Position numbers and translations under genes: made by a program
In this document: positions 18,766 through 29,319 of the stretch, one piece after another
Numbering within the stretch: the first letter of the stretch is position 1
Layout: each line of letters starts with the position of its first letter
Origin: Pontibacter ruber
GTDB lineage: Bacteria > Bacteroidota > Bacteroidia > Cytophagales > Hymenobacteraceae
Direction of reading: 5' to 3'
Assembly: GCF_023630205.1 (NCBI RefSeq)
Contig: NZ_JALPRR010000003.1
Span: forward strand, 930,001-994,000
Length of the DNA: 64,000 nucleotides
Notes under the pieces: model-generated
Databases searched by the model: none
What the model saw: the letters and a program-made list of their open reading frames with translations, nothing else
What the model was told of the DNA's origin: nothing

Positions 18766-20517
18766 CTACCTGTCAATATCTGCCAGCACGTAATCCATAG
18801 CGCCAAGTATAGACAGCAGGTCGGCTACGGTATAGCCTTTGCTGATGTAGGGCAGCATTTGCATGTGCGGAAACGAGGGAGTGCGGATCCTGACGCGGTA
18901 TGGCGAGGTGTTGCCATCGCTGGTCAGGTAGTAGCTGTTGGCTCCCTTGGTTGCCTCGATGCAGCTCATGGCTTCTCCGGCTGGTATCACTGGTCCCCAG
19001 CTCACGTTGAGGAAGTGTGTGATCAGCGTTTCGATATCGTGCATGGTATGTTTCTTAATAGGAGGTGTGGTGAGCGGGTGATCGGCTTTGTAAGGACCTT
19101 CCGGCATGTTCTTCAGGCACTGCTCGATGATGCGCAGGCTCTGTCGCATTTCGGCTACGCGCACCACGGCACGGTCGTAGCAGTCGCCGTTGGTGGCAGT
19201 TGGGATGTCGAATTCAAACTGGTCGTAGCCGGAGTAAGGGCGCTTTTTGCGGAAGTCCCACTCCATACCGCAGGCGCGGAGGTTTGCCCCCGTCACGCCC
19301 CATTCAATGGCCTCCTCCAATGTAAAGATGCCGATGCCGACCGTTCTGGCTTTGAAAATGCTGTTCTTCATCACCATGCCATCGTATTCTTTCAGCCTCT
19401 TAGGGAAGTAGTTGAGGAAGTTCTGCACCAGTGTTTCCCAACCCTTTGGCAGGTCCTGCGACACGCCGCCGATCCGGAACCAGTTGGGGTGCATGCGGCC
19501 GCCGCAGATGGCTTCCACAATTTCGAAAATGCGTTCGCGGTCGGTGAACATGTAAAAGACAGGGGAGAGCTGACCGATGTCCTGGGCAAAGGTGCCGTAC
19601 CATACCAGGTGACTGGCAATCCGGAAGAACTCGCACATCATAATGCGGATCACCTTTACCCGGTCCGGTACTTCGATGCCTGCCAGTTTCTCGACAGCCA
19701 GCAGGTACGCCAGGTTGTTCATCACGCCCCCCAGGTAATCGACGCGGTCGGTGTAGGGGATGTAGGTGTGCCAGGACTGGCGTTCGCCCATTTTCTCAGC
19801 ACCGCGATGGTGGAAACCGATATCCGGTACCGCGTCTACTATGTCTTCGCCATCCAGCTGAAGTATGATTCTGAGTACGCCGTGCGTGCCCGGGTGCTGT
19901 GGCCCCAGGTTCATGAACATAAAGTCGCTGTCTTCGCTGTGGCGCTGCAGTCCCCATTCTTCCGGATTGAATTTTAAATCTGCCTGCAATTTATCCACCT
20001 TATCATCCCAAAGTCGGAACGGGCCCATTTCGGTGGCGCGGGCCGGGTGCTCTTTGCGGAGCGGGTGGCCTTCCCAGGTGCGCGGCATGAGGATGCGCGA
20101 CAGGTGCGGATGGCCGGTGAATTTGATGCCGAACAGGTCGTATACTTCGCGCTCGTACCAGTTGGCATTGGCCCACAGTGCGCTTATACTTGGCACTTCC
20201 GGGTGCTCACCAAACAAGCCGATTTTCAGCCTGACAAATGCATTGCGCTCGTAAGAAAAGAGGTGGTAAACGATGGTGAAGTCGGCTTGCGGTACGTGGT
20301 TGGTAGCCCGGTTGCGGGTTCGTTCGTCCACGGCGGTCAGGTCATAGAGGAAGGGAAAGGGCTGTGGGATCTCCGTTTTCAGATACCGCAGGATTTCCAG
20401 CGACTGGTTCAAAGGTATCCAGAGGGTGAGGATGTCATCCTTGGTAGTTTGGGTGGTGAACTTTGCGTCACCAAACCTGGACTGCAATTGCTCTAAAATG
20501 CCGCTGCCTTTTTCCAT
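18766..20517 (-). CDS. nuoCD: NADH-quinone oxidoreductase subunits C and D, fused
   Basis: 583 aa. Residues 1 to about 190 are NuoC ([10 protein letters not shown]..., [31 protein letters not shown]) and about 200-583 are NuoD ([24 protein letters not shown], ending [12 protein letters not shown]). The NuoD part forms the quinone pocket with NuoB and is the homologue of the [NiFe]-hydrogenase large subunit, without the Ni ligands. C-D fusion is known from enterobacteria and some Bacteroidota. Downstream lies the alpha/beta-hydrolase gene, upstream the DUF4242 gene at 144 bp. Confidence 0.96.
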   Translation of the reverse strand: MEKGSGILEQLQSRFGDAKFTTQTTKDDILTLWIPLNQSLEILRYLKTEIPQPFPFLYDLTAVDERTRNRATNHVPQADFTIVYHLFSYERNAFVRLKIGLFGEHPEVPSISALWANANWYEREVYDLFGIKFTGHPHLSRILMPRTWEGHPLRKEHPARATEMGPFRLWDDKVDKLQADLKFNPEEWGLQRHSEDSDFMFMNLGPQHPGTHGVLRIILQLDGEDIVDAVPDIGFHHRGAEKMGERQSWHTYIPYTDRVDYLGGVMNNLAYLLAVEKLAGIEVPDRVKVIRIMMCEFFRIASHLVWYGTFAQDIGQLSPVFYMFTDRERIFEIVEAICGGRMHPNWFRIGGVSQDLPKGWETLVQNFLNYFPKRLKEYDGMVMKNSIFKARTVGIGIFTLEEAIEWGVTGANLRACGMEWDFRKKRPYSGYDQFEFDIPTATNGDCYDRAVVRVAEMRQSLRIIEQCLKNMPEGPYKADHPLTTPPIKKHTMHDIETLITHFLNVSWGPVIPAGEAMSCIEATKGANSYYLTSDGNTSPYRVRIRTPSFPHMQMLPYISKGYTVADLLSILGAMDYVLADIDR

Positions 20518-20660
20518 AAATTGGATAGTATAGGCATACCCGTGGTGCAGGTATACTTAGTTCCCGTAATACTTTTATACCTTCATGTACTCTCTCTGCT
20601 CTCTATCTCTATTTGTTGAAAGTCTGATTTTATACTTTGCCGCTCCGGTTTATACTTCTG

Positions 20661-20933
20661 CTACTCTGCCGTAACCGGATCAATAATGGCTTTTACTTCA
20701 TTGATAGCGTTTGCAGGTATACCAACCTGCGCGGCATGCTCCCGGATCATTTCTGCGTTTGGAGCATTGTAAATGCAGTACACTTTGTCGCCTGTTACAT
20801 AGCTATGTACCCACTGTATCTGTGGCCCCAGGTTGGTTAGCACACCGCAGGATTTCTGTGAAACACCTTTTAACTGCTCGGCAGTTAAGTTGCCTGCACC
20901 CAAAATTTCTCGCTCAATGATATACTTAGGCAT
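20661..20933 (-). CDS. DUF4242 small protein in nuo operon
   Basis: 90 aa, cytosolic, ferredoxin-like fold predicted from family knowledge (DUF4242; one actinobacterial member binds nickel). The sequence MPKYIIEREILGAGNLTAEQLK... VHSYVTGDKVYCIYNAPNAEMIREHA is typical. Two cysteines (about residues 29 and 53) and several His/Glu could bind metal, but this is inference. It lies between nuoB and nuoCD in the same direction, with AT-rich spacers of about 140 bp on both sides, so it may be an insertion carried along with the operon. Confidence 0.8.
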   Translation of the reverse strand: MPKYIIEREILGAGNLTAEQLKGVSQKSCGVLTNLGPQIQWVHSYVTGDKVYCIYNAPNAEMIREHAAQVGIPANAINEVKAIIDPVTAE

Positions 20934-20987
20934 AGGTTTATACTTTTTATAGTTCTTAGCTTCAGCTTAACCTCCCTTCCCTCAAGC

Positions 20988-21003
20988 TCCTTTCAGGATG
21001 ACA
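20988..21003. repeat. Dispersed repeat fragment (TCCTTTCAGGATGACA)
   Basis: This 16-mer is the exact reverse complement of 25967-25982. The words AGCTTAACCTCC also occur near both copies (20963 and 26003 regions). It looks like remains of one dispersed intergenic repeat. Confidence 0.6.
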
Positions 21004-21072
21004 GAAGAAGGAAGTTTACAAAGTATAGTAAGAGGTAAAGTCTAAGTCTTTTATCCTGTGTCTTTTGTCCTT

Positions 21073-21711
21073 TCATACTTCATCCGGTGAGCGGAACGTG
21101 GTCATCTCATCCCAGCGCTCGCGCTTGCGATCTTTCACGGCTATTTTCTCCGGTTTTATGATGCCCTGCTCGCCGATGGTCCAGCTTAGCGGCCGCTTTT
21201 CTTTTCCTACCGAATCTGCCAGCAGCATGAGGCCTTCCATAAAGGCATCGGGCCTTGGAGGACAACCCGGTACGTACACATCCACCGGCAGAAATTTATC
21301 CACGCCCTGCACTACACTATAAATGTCGTACATGCCGCCGGAGTTGGCGCAGCTACCCATCGAGATCACCCAGCGTGGCTCCATCATCTGCTCGTAGAGG
21401 CGCTTGATGATCGGGGCCATTTTAATAAAAACCGTACCGGCAATGATCATCACGTCGGCCTCGCGCGGCGTACCACGAATTACTTCGGCACCGAAACGGG
21501 CTACGTCATACTTGGGCGTCATGCTGGTGGCCATTTCCACGAAGCAGCAGGAGAGGCCGAAGTGGAAAGGCCACATCGAGTTCTTGCGGCCCCAGGCCAG
21601 CAGGTCCTGCACCGTACTAAGCATAATGCTTTGCTGCACCGTTTCTTCGAAAGAGCTGGTGCCTTTCACGGCATTTGCCGGTTCGTTGGGTTTGCTAAGC
21701 CACCATTTCAT
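21073..21711 (-). CDS. nuoB: NADH-quinone oxidoreductase subunit B ([4Fe-4S] N2)
   Basis: 212 aa. The N2 cluster ligands are visible as the Cys-Cys pair in [11 protein letters not shown] (about 49-59), [11 protein letters not shown] and [15 protein letters not shown]. It is the terminal Fe-S donor to quinone. The N-terminal 25 residues and the C-terminal tail (after about 170, [16 protein letters not shown]...) are longer than in E. coli but usual in Bacteroidota. It follows nuoA after 94 bp. Confidence 0.96.
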   Translation of the reverse strand: MKWWLSKPNEPANAVKGTSSFEETVQQSIMLSTVQDLLAWGRKNSMWPFHFGLSCCFVEMATSMTPKYDVARFGAEVIRGTPREADVMIIAGTVFIKMAPIIKRLYEQMMEPRWVISMGSCANSGGMYDIYSVVQGVDKFLPVDVYVPGCPPRPDAFMEGLMLLADSVGKEKRPLSWTIGEQGIIKPEKIAVKDRKRERWDEMTTFRSPDEV

Positions 21712-21770
21712 GGGCGTTGATCGTTATTCGTATTTCGTTTATCGTGTTTCGTGTTTTGGGACTCGGTGAC

Positions 21771-21800
21771 TTATGTCTTTATGTCTTATGTCTTTTGTCC
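21771..21800. repeat. Short degenerate tandem TATGTCTT repeats
   Basis: The nuoA-nuoB gap reads as about three successive TTATGTCTT-like units followed by TTTGTCC. A similar string (TGTCTTTTGTCC) closes the gap before nuoB's 3' side at 21058-21070. Function is not evident. Confidence 0.4.
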
Positions 21801-21805
21801 CAGTT

Positions 21806-22243
21806 TTATGCTGCTGCCGGCTGCCTTTGCTTTAGGCGTTTGTATGCCTGTAGTATCTTCTTGCCATCCGGCCCGAAATCCAATGCGCCGTTGCGCCACT
21901 CGTATACCAGCACAGCCACCAGAATACCGATGAACACCAGCACGCCAAAGTAACCGTACCAGCCCAGCTCTTTAAAAGCGATAGCCCAGGAAACAATGAA
22001 AACCGTCTCAACGTCGAAAATGACGAAAAGCATGGCAACAAGATAAAATTGGTTAGAGAAGCGGAGGCGGGCTGTGTCGGTGCTCACAATACCTCCTTCA
22101 TAGGGTTCCTCGGTAGCATGCTCCTTATGCCGCCCGCCCAGCAGGTGCGAGAGCACAAGTATAGCGCCTACCAGTGTCAGGACAATGGCTGCGTACACCA
22201 GCAGGGGCCAGAGTACCGTTGTGTTTTCAGCAGATGTCTCCAT
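21806..22243 (-). CDS. nuoA: NADH-quinone oxidoreductase subunit A
   Basis: 145 aa, three membrane helices, with the conserved loop EEPYEGGIVSTDTARLRFSNQFYLVAMLFVIFDVETVFIVSWAIAF split over residues about 46-92. The start at 22243 (METSAENTTV) is preceded by GGAGGGGG. An in-frame ATG at 22312 would add 23 unrelated residues and was rejected. First nuo gene proper, 86 bp after the CBS-domain gene. Confidence 0.95.
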   Translation of the reverse strand: METSAENTTVLWPLLVYAAIVLTLVGAILVLSHLLGGRHKEHATEEPYEGGIVSTDTARLRFSNQFYLVAMLFVIFDVETVFIVSWAIAFKELGWYGYFGVLVFIGILVAVLVYEWRNGALDFGPDGKKILQAYKRLKQRQPAAA

Positions 22244-22329
22244 TGCAGATCCCCCTCCAGAGATCAAAAGAGTTTTGTTTCTACGCCTTTGCGTCAGTAA
22301 ACACACCGCCAAGTATAAGCTATACTTTG

Positions 22330-22761
22330 TCAGTGACCGGTGATATAATGCTCGAGATTCTCGATGATAAATTTCTGTTCGTCAATAATATACTTCACCA
22401 CGTCGCCGATCGAGATCAGGCCAACCAGCTTGCCTTCTTCCATCACGGGCAGATGCCGGATGTAGCGGCTGGTCATGAGCTTCATGCAATCTTCTATGGT
22501 GGTATCTGGTGTTACGGTGGCGGGGTGTTCGCTCATAATTTCCCGGATCTGCGTTTCGCGGGACGATTTTCCGCGCAGAATCACTTTCCGGGCGTAGTCG
22601 CGTTCGGTAAAGATTCCGACAAATTTGCCCTTATCCTCTACCAGCAACGCGCCAAGGTTCTTCTCTACCATCTGCTCCAGTGCGTTGTAGACAGTAGTTT
22701 CAGGTTCAACAGAAAATACAGCATTTCCCTTTATCGCAAGGATATTTCTGACCTTTCCCAT
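22330..22761 (-). CDS. CBS-domain pair protein heading the nuo operon
   Basis: 143 aa consisting almost only of two CBS domains (about 8-65: VYNALEQMVEKNLGALLVEDKGKFVGIFTERDYARK; about 75-130: TIEDCMKLMTSRYIRHLPVMEEGKLVGLISIGDVVKYI). Such free-standing pairs bind adenine nucleotides or NAD(H) and act as energy sensors in known families. A strong Shine-Dalgarno (GGAGGAGG) precedes ATG 22761. It lies 86 bp upstream of nuoA in the same direction, so it could sense adenylate state for complex I. That is inference from position. Confidence 0.88.
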   Translation of the reverse strand: MGKVRNILAIKGNAVFSVEPETTVYNALEQMVEKNLGALLVEDKGKFVGIFTERDYARKVILRGKSSRETQIREIMSEHPATVTPDTTIEDCMKLMTSRYIRHLPVMEEGKLVGLISIGDVVKYIIDEQKFIIENLEHYITGH

Positions 22762-23151
22762 AACTCCTCCTCCTGATTATTAAATATATATAGACAAATA
22801 TTGAATTTGCTCTATGAATCCTTCAGCACGTTAAGAATACATACGTGCACAGTATAAAAAGTTACTTATATAATAAATATTTGTATTATATAATGCGAAA
22901 AAGTTATAAAATTTCACCATAGGGTGTGTTTTAGCTCTGAGAATTATTATTGTAAAATGTTGATATGCAAGCATTAAGTCTTAAGTATATGCATTGAAAA
23001 GTATGAATTTTAAGGAAAGCAGGTTGAAGCAGGAGAAAACGGAGAGGTATACTAAAATAATTTTTATCCAAATTGCTGCTGTTGCACCAGAAAAGGAACG
23101 GCTCCGATCTGTTGCAGATCGGAGCCGTTGCGTTTTTTTGAATAAATAAAA
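22762..23151. other. AT-rich intergenic region, probable nuo operon promoter zone
   Basis: 390 bp with no gene. The part next to the CBS gene (22780-22920) is strongly AT-rich, as expected for a promoter. I could not place a convincing TAnnTTTG/TTTG pair. A perfect terminator hairpin lies at 23097-23129. Confidence 0.5.
23097..23129. terminator. Rho-independent-type terminator after acetyltransferase gene
   Basis: A perfect 14-bp stem (AACGGCTCCGATCT and its complement) with a 5-nt loop GTTGC. A T-run follows on the plus strand (GCGTTTTTTT), with fewer Ts on the minus side. It lies 22 bp after the stop of the minus-strand acetyltransferase. Confidence 0.75.
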
Positions 23152-23424
23152 TTAGCCTAAAACATCCTGATAATCCGGATGACGCCTTACGTAAGCCTCT
23201 ACAACCGGGCAGGAAGGTATGACCTTACAGTTCTTTTCGCGGGCATGTTCCAGCCCCGTCTTCACTAGTTTATCTGCAATGCCCTGTCCGCGGTGCGATT
23301 CCGGTACAAAAGTATGGTCAAAATCCATAGCCCCTTCCTCAGTGTAAGTATACGTCAGTTCAGCCTGTTCCTCGCCTGTGTTTGCATAAAAGCGCAGGTC
23401 CGCTTCATCGTGTATGATATCCAT
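23152..23424 (-). CDS. Small GNAT-type N-acetyltransferase (YjdJ-like)
   Basis: 90 aa, a minimal single-domain acetyltransferase. The acetyl-CoA loop is ESHRGQGIADKLVKTGLEHAREKNCKVIPSCP split at residues about 43-72 (RGQGIA is the Q/RxxGxG/A motif). Proteins of this size in the COG2388 group acetylate unknown small substrates. Monocistronic, ends in a strong hairpin. Divergent from the GH97 gene with 208 bp between. Confidence 0.88.
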   Translation of the reverse strand: MDIIHDEADLRFYANTGEEQAELTYTYTEEGAMDFDHTFVPESHRGQGIADKLVKTGLEHAREKNCKVIPSCPVVEAYVRRHPDYQDVLG

Positions 23425-23614
23425 AATCTTTAATTCTGAATGATATAGTGAAAGTATACGGCACAGCAGGGGAGGTGTTTTAACCTATGATCAGGCGCAG
23501 TAGCAACACAGCAGCAAGCCATGGCTACATCCGAATAAAGAAAAACACCGATATTTTGTGTATTTTGCCTCCTTAAATACGTAGTCTTACCCTGATTGAT
23601 TTTTTAGTCTTTAA

Positions 23615-25819
<2,205 letters not shown>

Positions 25820-25840
25820 GAAGTATAAAGTATAGAAAGA

Positions 25841-25874
25841 AACGGGGCGCCGTGCATTTGCACGGCGCCCCGTT
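25841..25874 (+). terminator. Strong terminator after GH97 gene
   Basis: A perfect 16-bp stem (AACGGGGCGCCGTGCA / TGCACGGCGCCCCGTT) with a 2-nt loop, followed by TTGTTT. The stem sequence resembles the terminator at 32638-32670. Confidence 0.9.
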
Positions 25875-25966
25875 TTGTTTATGAAGAAGATGTTTTTTAA
25901 AGGCTGCTACATATCTTACGCTTATTTTTCAAATGCCCTTGCTGTGTCAGGTAGTTTCTTTCTTAT

Positions 25967-25982
25967 TGTCATCCTGAAAGGA
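25967..25982. repeat. Dispersed repeat fragment (TGTCATCCTGAAAGGA)
   Basis: Exact reverse complement of 20988-21003, in the 446-bp gap 25820-26265. That gap otherwise holds the GH97 terminator, the hairpin element 26049-26152 and the hairpin 26184-26207. Confidence 0.6.
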
Positions 25983-26048
25983 TCTTGTGGGCTTATAGCG
26001 AAAGCTTAACCTCCGGAGTAGGCAGGGACGTTTCATTCTACTGTTTGC

Positions 26049-26152
26049 TGGCGCGGATCTGTGATCCGTGACTTTTTATTATGTCGGATTTGCAATCTGA
26101 CTGGGCCAGAGGCCCACCCTATAGCAAGTCACGAGCGAGGACGCTCGCGCCA
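26049..26152. repeat. Hairpin repeat element (copy 2)
   Basis: Right arm 26127-26152 matches 2805-2830 of copy 1 except in its 3-nt centre. The inner block 26103-26115 (GGGCCAGAGGCCC) is identical to 2781-2793, and the 11-bp spacing between the two is the same. The left arm keeps the outer ends but has a different, self-complementary core (GGATC...GATCC). Confidence 0.85.
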
Positions 26153-26183
26153 TAAACACTCAGCTTTCGCAGTATGGGTTTTA

Positions 26184-26207
26184 GTTGTTGGTGTTTTCAC
26201 CAACAAC
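26184..26207. repeat. Hairpin GTTGTTGGTG-TTTT-CACCAACAAC
   Basis: A perfect 10-bp stem with a TTTT loop, 58 bp from the 3' end of the minus-strand membrane-protein gene. It may act as that gene's terminator or be part of a dispersed repeat. Confidence 0.6.
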
Positions 26208-26265
26208 GGCGATAAACGGCGACATACCACCAATGGCGGCAAAGCCTTCTTTTCTGAAGAATTTT

Positions 26266-27060
26266 TTAACGTGCCTCTTCATAAAATTTTCTAAGATCAA
26301 CAGTCATTTTGTGCATATCATTTAATTTTATTATGCCTCTTCTTGGCCTGTCTAGATCCAGTGTAATATAGGTAACCAGCACCACCAGGAAATGAAAAAT
26401 CAATATTGACAGCCAATCTCTTTTTTTTCTGCCAATGCCGGAATAACCTGCAAAAAAAGCTGTAGCCAGCGACAGGCTAAATAGCATATACACAACTGGG
26501 TCAGGCACGCGGTCCCTAACGGCAGTATGCCTGGCTTCCTGTACTTTCAGCATCTCATGTAACGCAGGTATCATCTGCTCTGAGGCTAGTTGGTTTTCAG
26601 GGTTACGGGAGAGACGCACTGCCCTTTTCCAGATAGTAAGGATATGCAGGCGGCTTTTTTCACGAGTGGCAGCCAAAAGCGTGGGGTTGAAATCCATTTC
26701 ATAATACTTAATTCGGGTATCTAAATACGCTTTGATTTCTTTTCGGAATTCCTGCCGCTCTGCCGGCTCGTAGAGATCGGCCATCATAATAACGGACCGG
26801 ATGCCACTGTTCTCATCCGAAATACTTTGTCGCCGGGTTTCAAAACGACTACCAGCCATGGCAAAAGTGAATGCCAGAAGTAACCCCTGCAGACCAAGCA
26901 CTGAGGCAATCACTACTGAATGTTCATCGGTAGCGGCAGCGTATGGTTTTCGTATCAATCCTATCTGCATTCCTACATAAGTAGCTACTACCAACATAAC
27001 GAAAAGCAGAAGTATTATGAACCAAAGATCTGTAGCATAGAATATGGAGTTGTCTTTCAT
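26266..27060 (-). CDS. Membrane protein, DUF4239/bestrophin-like
   Basis: 264 aa. Two N-terminal membrane helices (about 10-33 and 48-68), a long helical charged middle (about 75-190, with RSVIMMADLYEPAERQEFRKEIKAYLDTRI) and two C-terminal helices (about 195-245). This is the layout of the DUF4239 family of bestrophin-like proteins of unknown function; ion channel activity is not shown. I chose ATG 27060 (MKDNSIFYATDLWF). The ATG at 27174 would add 38 polar residues before the first helix. It stands alone. A hairpin follows it (26184-26207). Confidence 0.6.
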   Translation of the reverse strand: MKDNSIFYATDLWFIILLLFVMLVVATYVGMQIGLIRKPYAAATDEHSVVIASVLGLQGLLLAFTFAMAGSRFETRRQSISDENSGIRSVIMMADLYEPAERQEFRKEIKAYLDTRIKYYEMDFNPTLLAATREKSRLHILTIWKRAVRLSRNPENQLASEQMIPALHEMLKVQEARHTAVRDRVPDPVVYMLFSLSLATAFFAGYSGIGRKKRDWLSILIFHFLVVLVTYITLDLDRPRRGIIKLNDMHKMTVDLRKFYEEAR

Positions 27061-27622
27061 AATCTGGATATTCGTTTGCACATTAGAGAAGCCATGGTAG
27101 GAGTAAGTATTTATCTCTTGATCATCAGGGAAGCATATTAGAGTAACTGATTTCGAGCAAATAATTGAGTACAAACAACTTTATACCTGTACTAAAAGAA
27201 AACCTGCTGCTCTCTCAAATTCTGCACATTTATATTATAGTATCATGTGTCAATGTTCGCCTATAGTGTGAGCCTAATTATTTGGTTCATAATAAGCTAA
27301 GTCTGGAGTTCTTTTCCCGATCTCGCAATTATGCTACTGTTAATTTTGTTAAAAACAGAAGTAATATCATATTTTAAAGCCGGTCTTTTTTATACGTAAT
27401 TTTAAAAAACTCCATTTCACCCGCACAAAAATAACCTTTGAGACTGCTTTAAACTCTCCCTGCTCCGAATTCCGCCAGTTTGAGCGAAGCGGGAACTGGT
27501 GGGAAGTTATGGCTGCCACTTTGTAACTGGCGATAGTATAGCTTGAATTACACGCCAGTTACAAATTGTCTTCAAGTATACCCACAATTTGCGCTTACGC
27601 TAAACTTGCGGGATAAGGGTTT
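27061..27622. other. Intergenic region with inverted repeats
   Basis: 562 bp. The first 350 bp are AT-rich and should hold the promoter of the membrane-protein gene; I see no clear motif. The last 150 bp hold the inverted repeats listed at 27472-27565 and two AAGTATA-type words (27574 exact). Confidence 0.5.
27472..27565. repeat. Paired inverted repeats (CCGCCAGTT / TTTGTAACTGGCG)
   Basis: CCGCCAGTT (27472-27480) pairs with AACTGGTGG (27494-27502) with one mismatch. TTTGTAACTGGCG (27520-27532) pairs perfectly with CGCCAGTTACAAA (27553-27565). The core AACTGG is shared by both hairpins, so this is one compound element. It lies just downstream of the 27623-28240 gene. Confidence 0.7.
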
Positions 27623-28240
27623 TCACTTTCCAATAAGTACCTCATATTCCTTCGGAACTATAACTCCCCGGAAATGATCTGTTAGACCATAAAATATCAG
27701 GACGGTACAGAGAATTCCAAAAGCTAAAATGGTTGTTGCTTGTCTCTTCGGTGATAATCCCAAAATGTCCTGCTGCATCTTTTTGCTGTGTATGGAAGCA
27801 ATGTGACCGAAGAAGGAAAGTATAGCAAATCCGTAGTATGGAATAAAGAACAGCAGGAATGGAAATGTATTTAAGCCTGCTACTCCAAAATAAAAATTCG
27901 TGTCAAGGTTTAGATAAAGTCTTCCGACAAGCACCGCTCCTACATGAATAAAAAAAAAGATTGCCAGGTAAAGTCCTGTCCAAACCTGAAGTTTATCAAA
28001 GTTACCAGTTGCTGTTTTTCTGTTTGCTTTAAAAAGTTTCAGGCCTGAAGTTATCTGCACAAGTATAGCCCCTAGCAAAACCATCTCCACGAAGATTTTG
28101 CGGTAAAAAAGTCGTAAAGCATTCATCATTTCAATGTGTCTGTCTATGCCAAATACACTCCATACATGATTGAATAAATGAAGCCCAACAAATACCATAA
28201 TGATCACTCCCGAGGTGTAGTGAAGTTTCCTGATTGGCAT
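27623..28240 (-). CDS. Multi-pass membrane protein, possible b-type cytochrome
   Basis: 205 aa with about five hydrophobic helices (11-28, 50-67, 85-105, 125-145, 170-188). Histidines sit in or next to helices: His21 and His25 (GLHLFNHVW), His about 99 (FFFIHVG) and His about 145 (FFGHIASIH). This resembles the succinate dehydrogenase cytochrome b fold, and haem ligation is possible, but no Sdh partner genes are near. I do not recognise a specific family. Monocistronic. An inverted-repeat element follows it, and an attC-like site lies just upstream. Confidence 0.55.
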   Translation of the reverse strand: MPIRKLHYTSGVIIMVFVGLHLFNHVWSVFGIDRHIEMMNALRLFYRKIFVEMVLLGAILVQITSGLKLFKANRKTATGNFDKLQVWTGLYLAIFFFIHVGAVLVGRLYLNLDTNFYFGVAGLNTFPFLLFFIPYYGFAILSFFGHIASIHSKKMQQDILGLSPKRQATTILAFGILCTVLIFYGLTDHFRGVIVPKEYEVLIGK

Positions 28241-28286
28241 AAAGACTTATGGTTAGAAGGGGTTATAAGAAGGTGCAGAATGGCTC

Positions 28287-28340
28287 GTACAGGCTGTGAG
28301 CAAGGCGTAGCTGTAGCTTAAAGCCTGTACCGTGTTAGGT
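28287..28340. other. attC-like recombination site A
   Basis: Perfect 9-bp arms GTACAGGCT (28287-28295) and AGCCTGTAC (28322-28330) enclose an imperfect inner stem centred on GGCGTAGC. The right end is followed by GTTAGGT (28334-28340), matching the GTTRRRY core of integron attC sites. The opposite RYYYAAC box is not recognisable. It lies about 46 bp after the stop of the HEPN-like gene, as a cassette's attC would. It shares layout and core words with site B (33207-33271). Confidence 0.5.
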
Positions 28341-28386
28341 TTTGGTAATTTTTCTTATTCTCTCCTTTTCATCCCATTTCTCTGAT

Positions 28387-28986
28387 TCAGAGCAAACGAA
28401 ATCTATATTCCAGTCTTCGGCCGTAATATAAGTTGATTGGAAAAAAGGTTTTAAGCCAAAAATCGTTAAATGCACTAGTAAGAAAATCACACAGCTCCTT
28501 TAGTTCAGCCAAGGTTACAGCTTTTGCCCTGTTATCTTTACCTTGATGAGCATAGATGTTATTCCTAAGATCGATTACCCTACTTATCAATTCAGCTTTA
28601 TCTTCAAATGAGGCTTTCAGTTGGCTAACAAAGGACTTTAATTCAGCTCTGTCCTTACAAACCAAAGTAGATGTTTCTGATAGTATTCTTAAATGATTCT
28701 TTAAGTCAGGTGTGTATTTATTGTTGATTAGCCTGTTGCAGATTTTAGTAAAGCTTCTCTCTTCAGTGTCCTTTATTAGCTTGTAGAACTGGATTATTGC
28801 GATAAATTTTAACTGGTACCAATGGTGCTGAAAGAACCCATGCCTTTTGATCGGCTCTTCAAACTCGTATTTATCAACCCGTATTCTTTCCATATTATTA
28901 ATGGAAATGTGAATATCGACTATGATATGCCATACATCGGAAAACCATGACTCTAACTCATCAAGACTAATTTGGTTGTCCTTCAT
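28387..28986 (-). CDS. HEPN-like (AbiU2-type?) protein
   Basis: 199 aa, all-helical, no signal peptide. Near the C-terminus it has RNNIYAHQGKDNRA (about 146-159): the R-x5-H arrangement in a polar helix resembles the RX4-6H active site of HEPN ribonucleases such as AbiU2. The rest (conserved Trp/His-rich start, HHWYQLKFIAIIQFYKLI) also fits that fold. There is no adjacent antitoxin or nucleotidyltransferase. It is followed by an attC-like site, which suggests a mobile cassette-type gene. Base composition is more AT-rich than the nuo and hox genes. Function as an RNase is inference. Confidence 0.55.
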   Translation of the reverse strand: MKDNQISLDELESWFSDVWHIIVDIHISINNMERIRVDKYEFEEPIKRHGFFQHHWYQLKFIAIIQFYKLIKDTEERSFTKICNRLINNKYTPDLKNHLRILSETSTLVCKDRAELKSFVSQLKASFEDKAELISRVIDLRNNIYAHQGKDNRAKAVTLAELKELCDFLTSAFNDFWLKTFFPINLYYGRRLEYRFRLL

Positions 28987-29319
28987 CTTTGATTTCTATC
29001 ACACTTAACAACTATCTAGCAGGAGTACCTACTCCTACTATCTGCACTATGTATGGAGGTTTAGCGCCCTTAACAGGACAAAAATTACTTGCTTTATCAA
29101 ATATAGCTAATTAACTATAATTAGTCTTTAGTAAGTTATACTTTCTTTACCCTTGCTCATATCTCCTTATTACATCTAGTATACCCAAGTACAAGCCCTT
29201 CCCTCATTTCTGAAGCGCTCACTCCAAACCACAACAAAATCTCTATACTTCTATTGAACTCTGTGTTAAAACTTAATTACATTTACCTACACTAAACAAA
29301 CTAAACTTAACCTTACCTT
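28987..29319. other. Divergent intergenic region upstream of BNR-repeat gene
   Basis: 333 bp. It contains a perfect palindrome at 29021-29036 and is AT-rich up to the ATG at 29320. It should hold the promoters of the HEPN-like gene and the BNR-repeat gene. No certain -7/-33 pair was found. Confidence 0.45.
29021..29036. promoter_or_regulatory. Palindrome AGGAGTA-CC-TACTCCT
   Basis: A perfect 7-bp inverted repeat with a 2-bp centre, 35 bp upstream of the HEPN-like gene's start and 284 bp before the BNR-repeat gene. It could be an operator; no evidence beyond symmetry. Confidence 0.35.

Larger units (their letters stand above)
20552..21027. repeat. Cluster of AAGTATA/TATACTT heptamers around DUF4242 gene
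   Basis: Six copies of the window-wide heptamer fall in the spacers before and after the DUF4242 gene and in its first codons, starting at 20552, 20631, 20651, 20921, 20939 and 21021. Two more lie just inside nuoCD (20141, 20185). This is the densest cluster seen. Confidence 0.7.

Noticed and set aside
18688-19977. 429-codon open frame on the plus strand
   Set aside because: It runs antisense through nuoCD, whose protein is a clear family match; the frame has no family resemblance.
26061-26294. Short plus-strand frame across the hairpin repeat
   Set aside because: It is a translation of the inverted-repeat element and spacer; not a gene.
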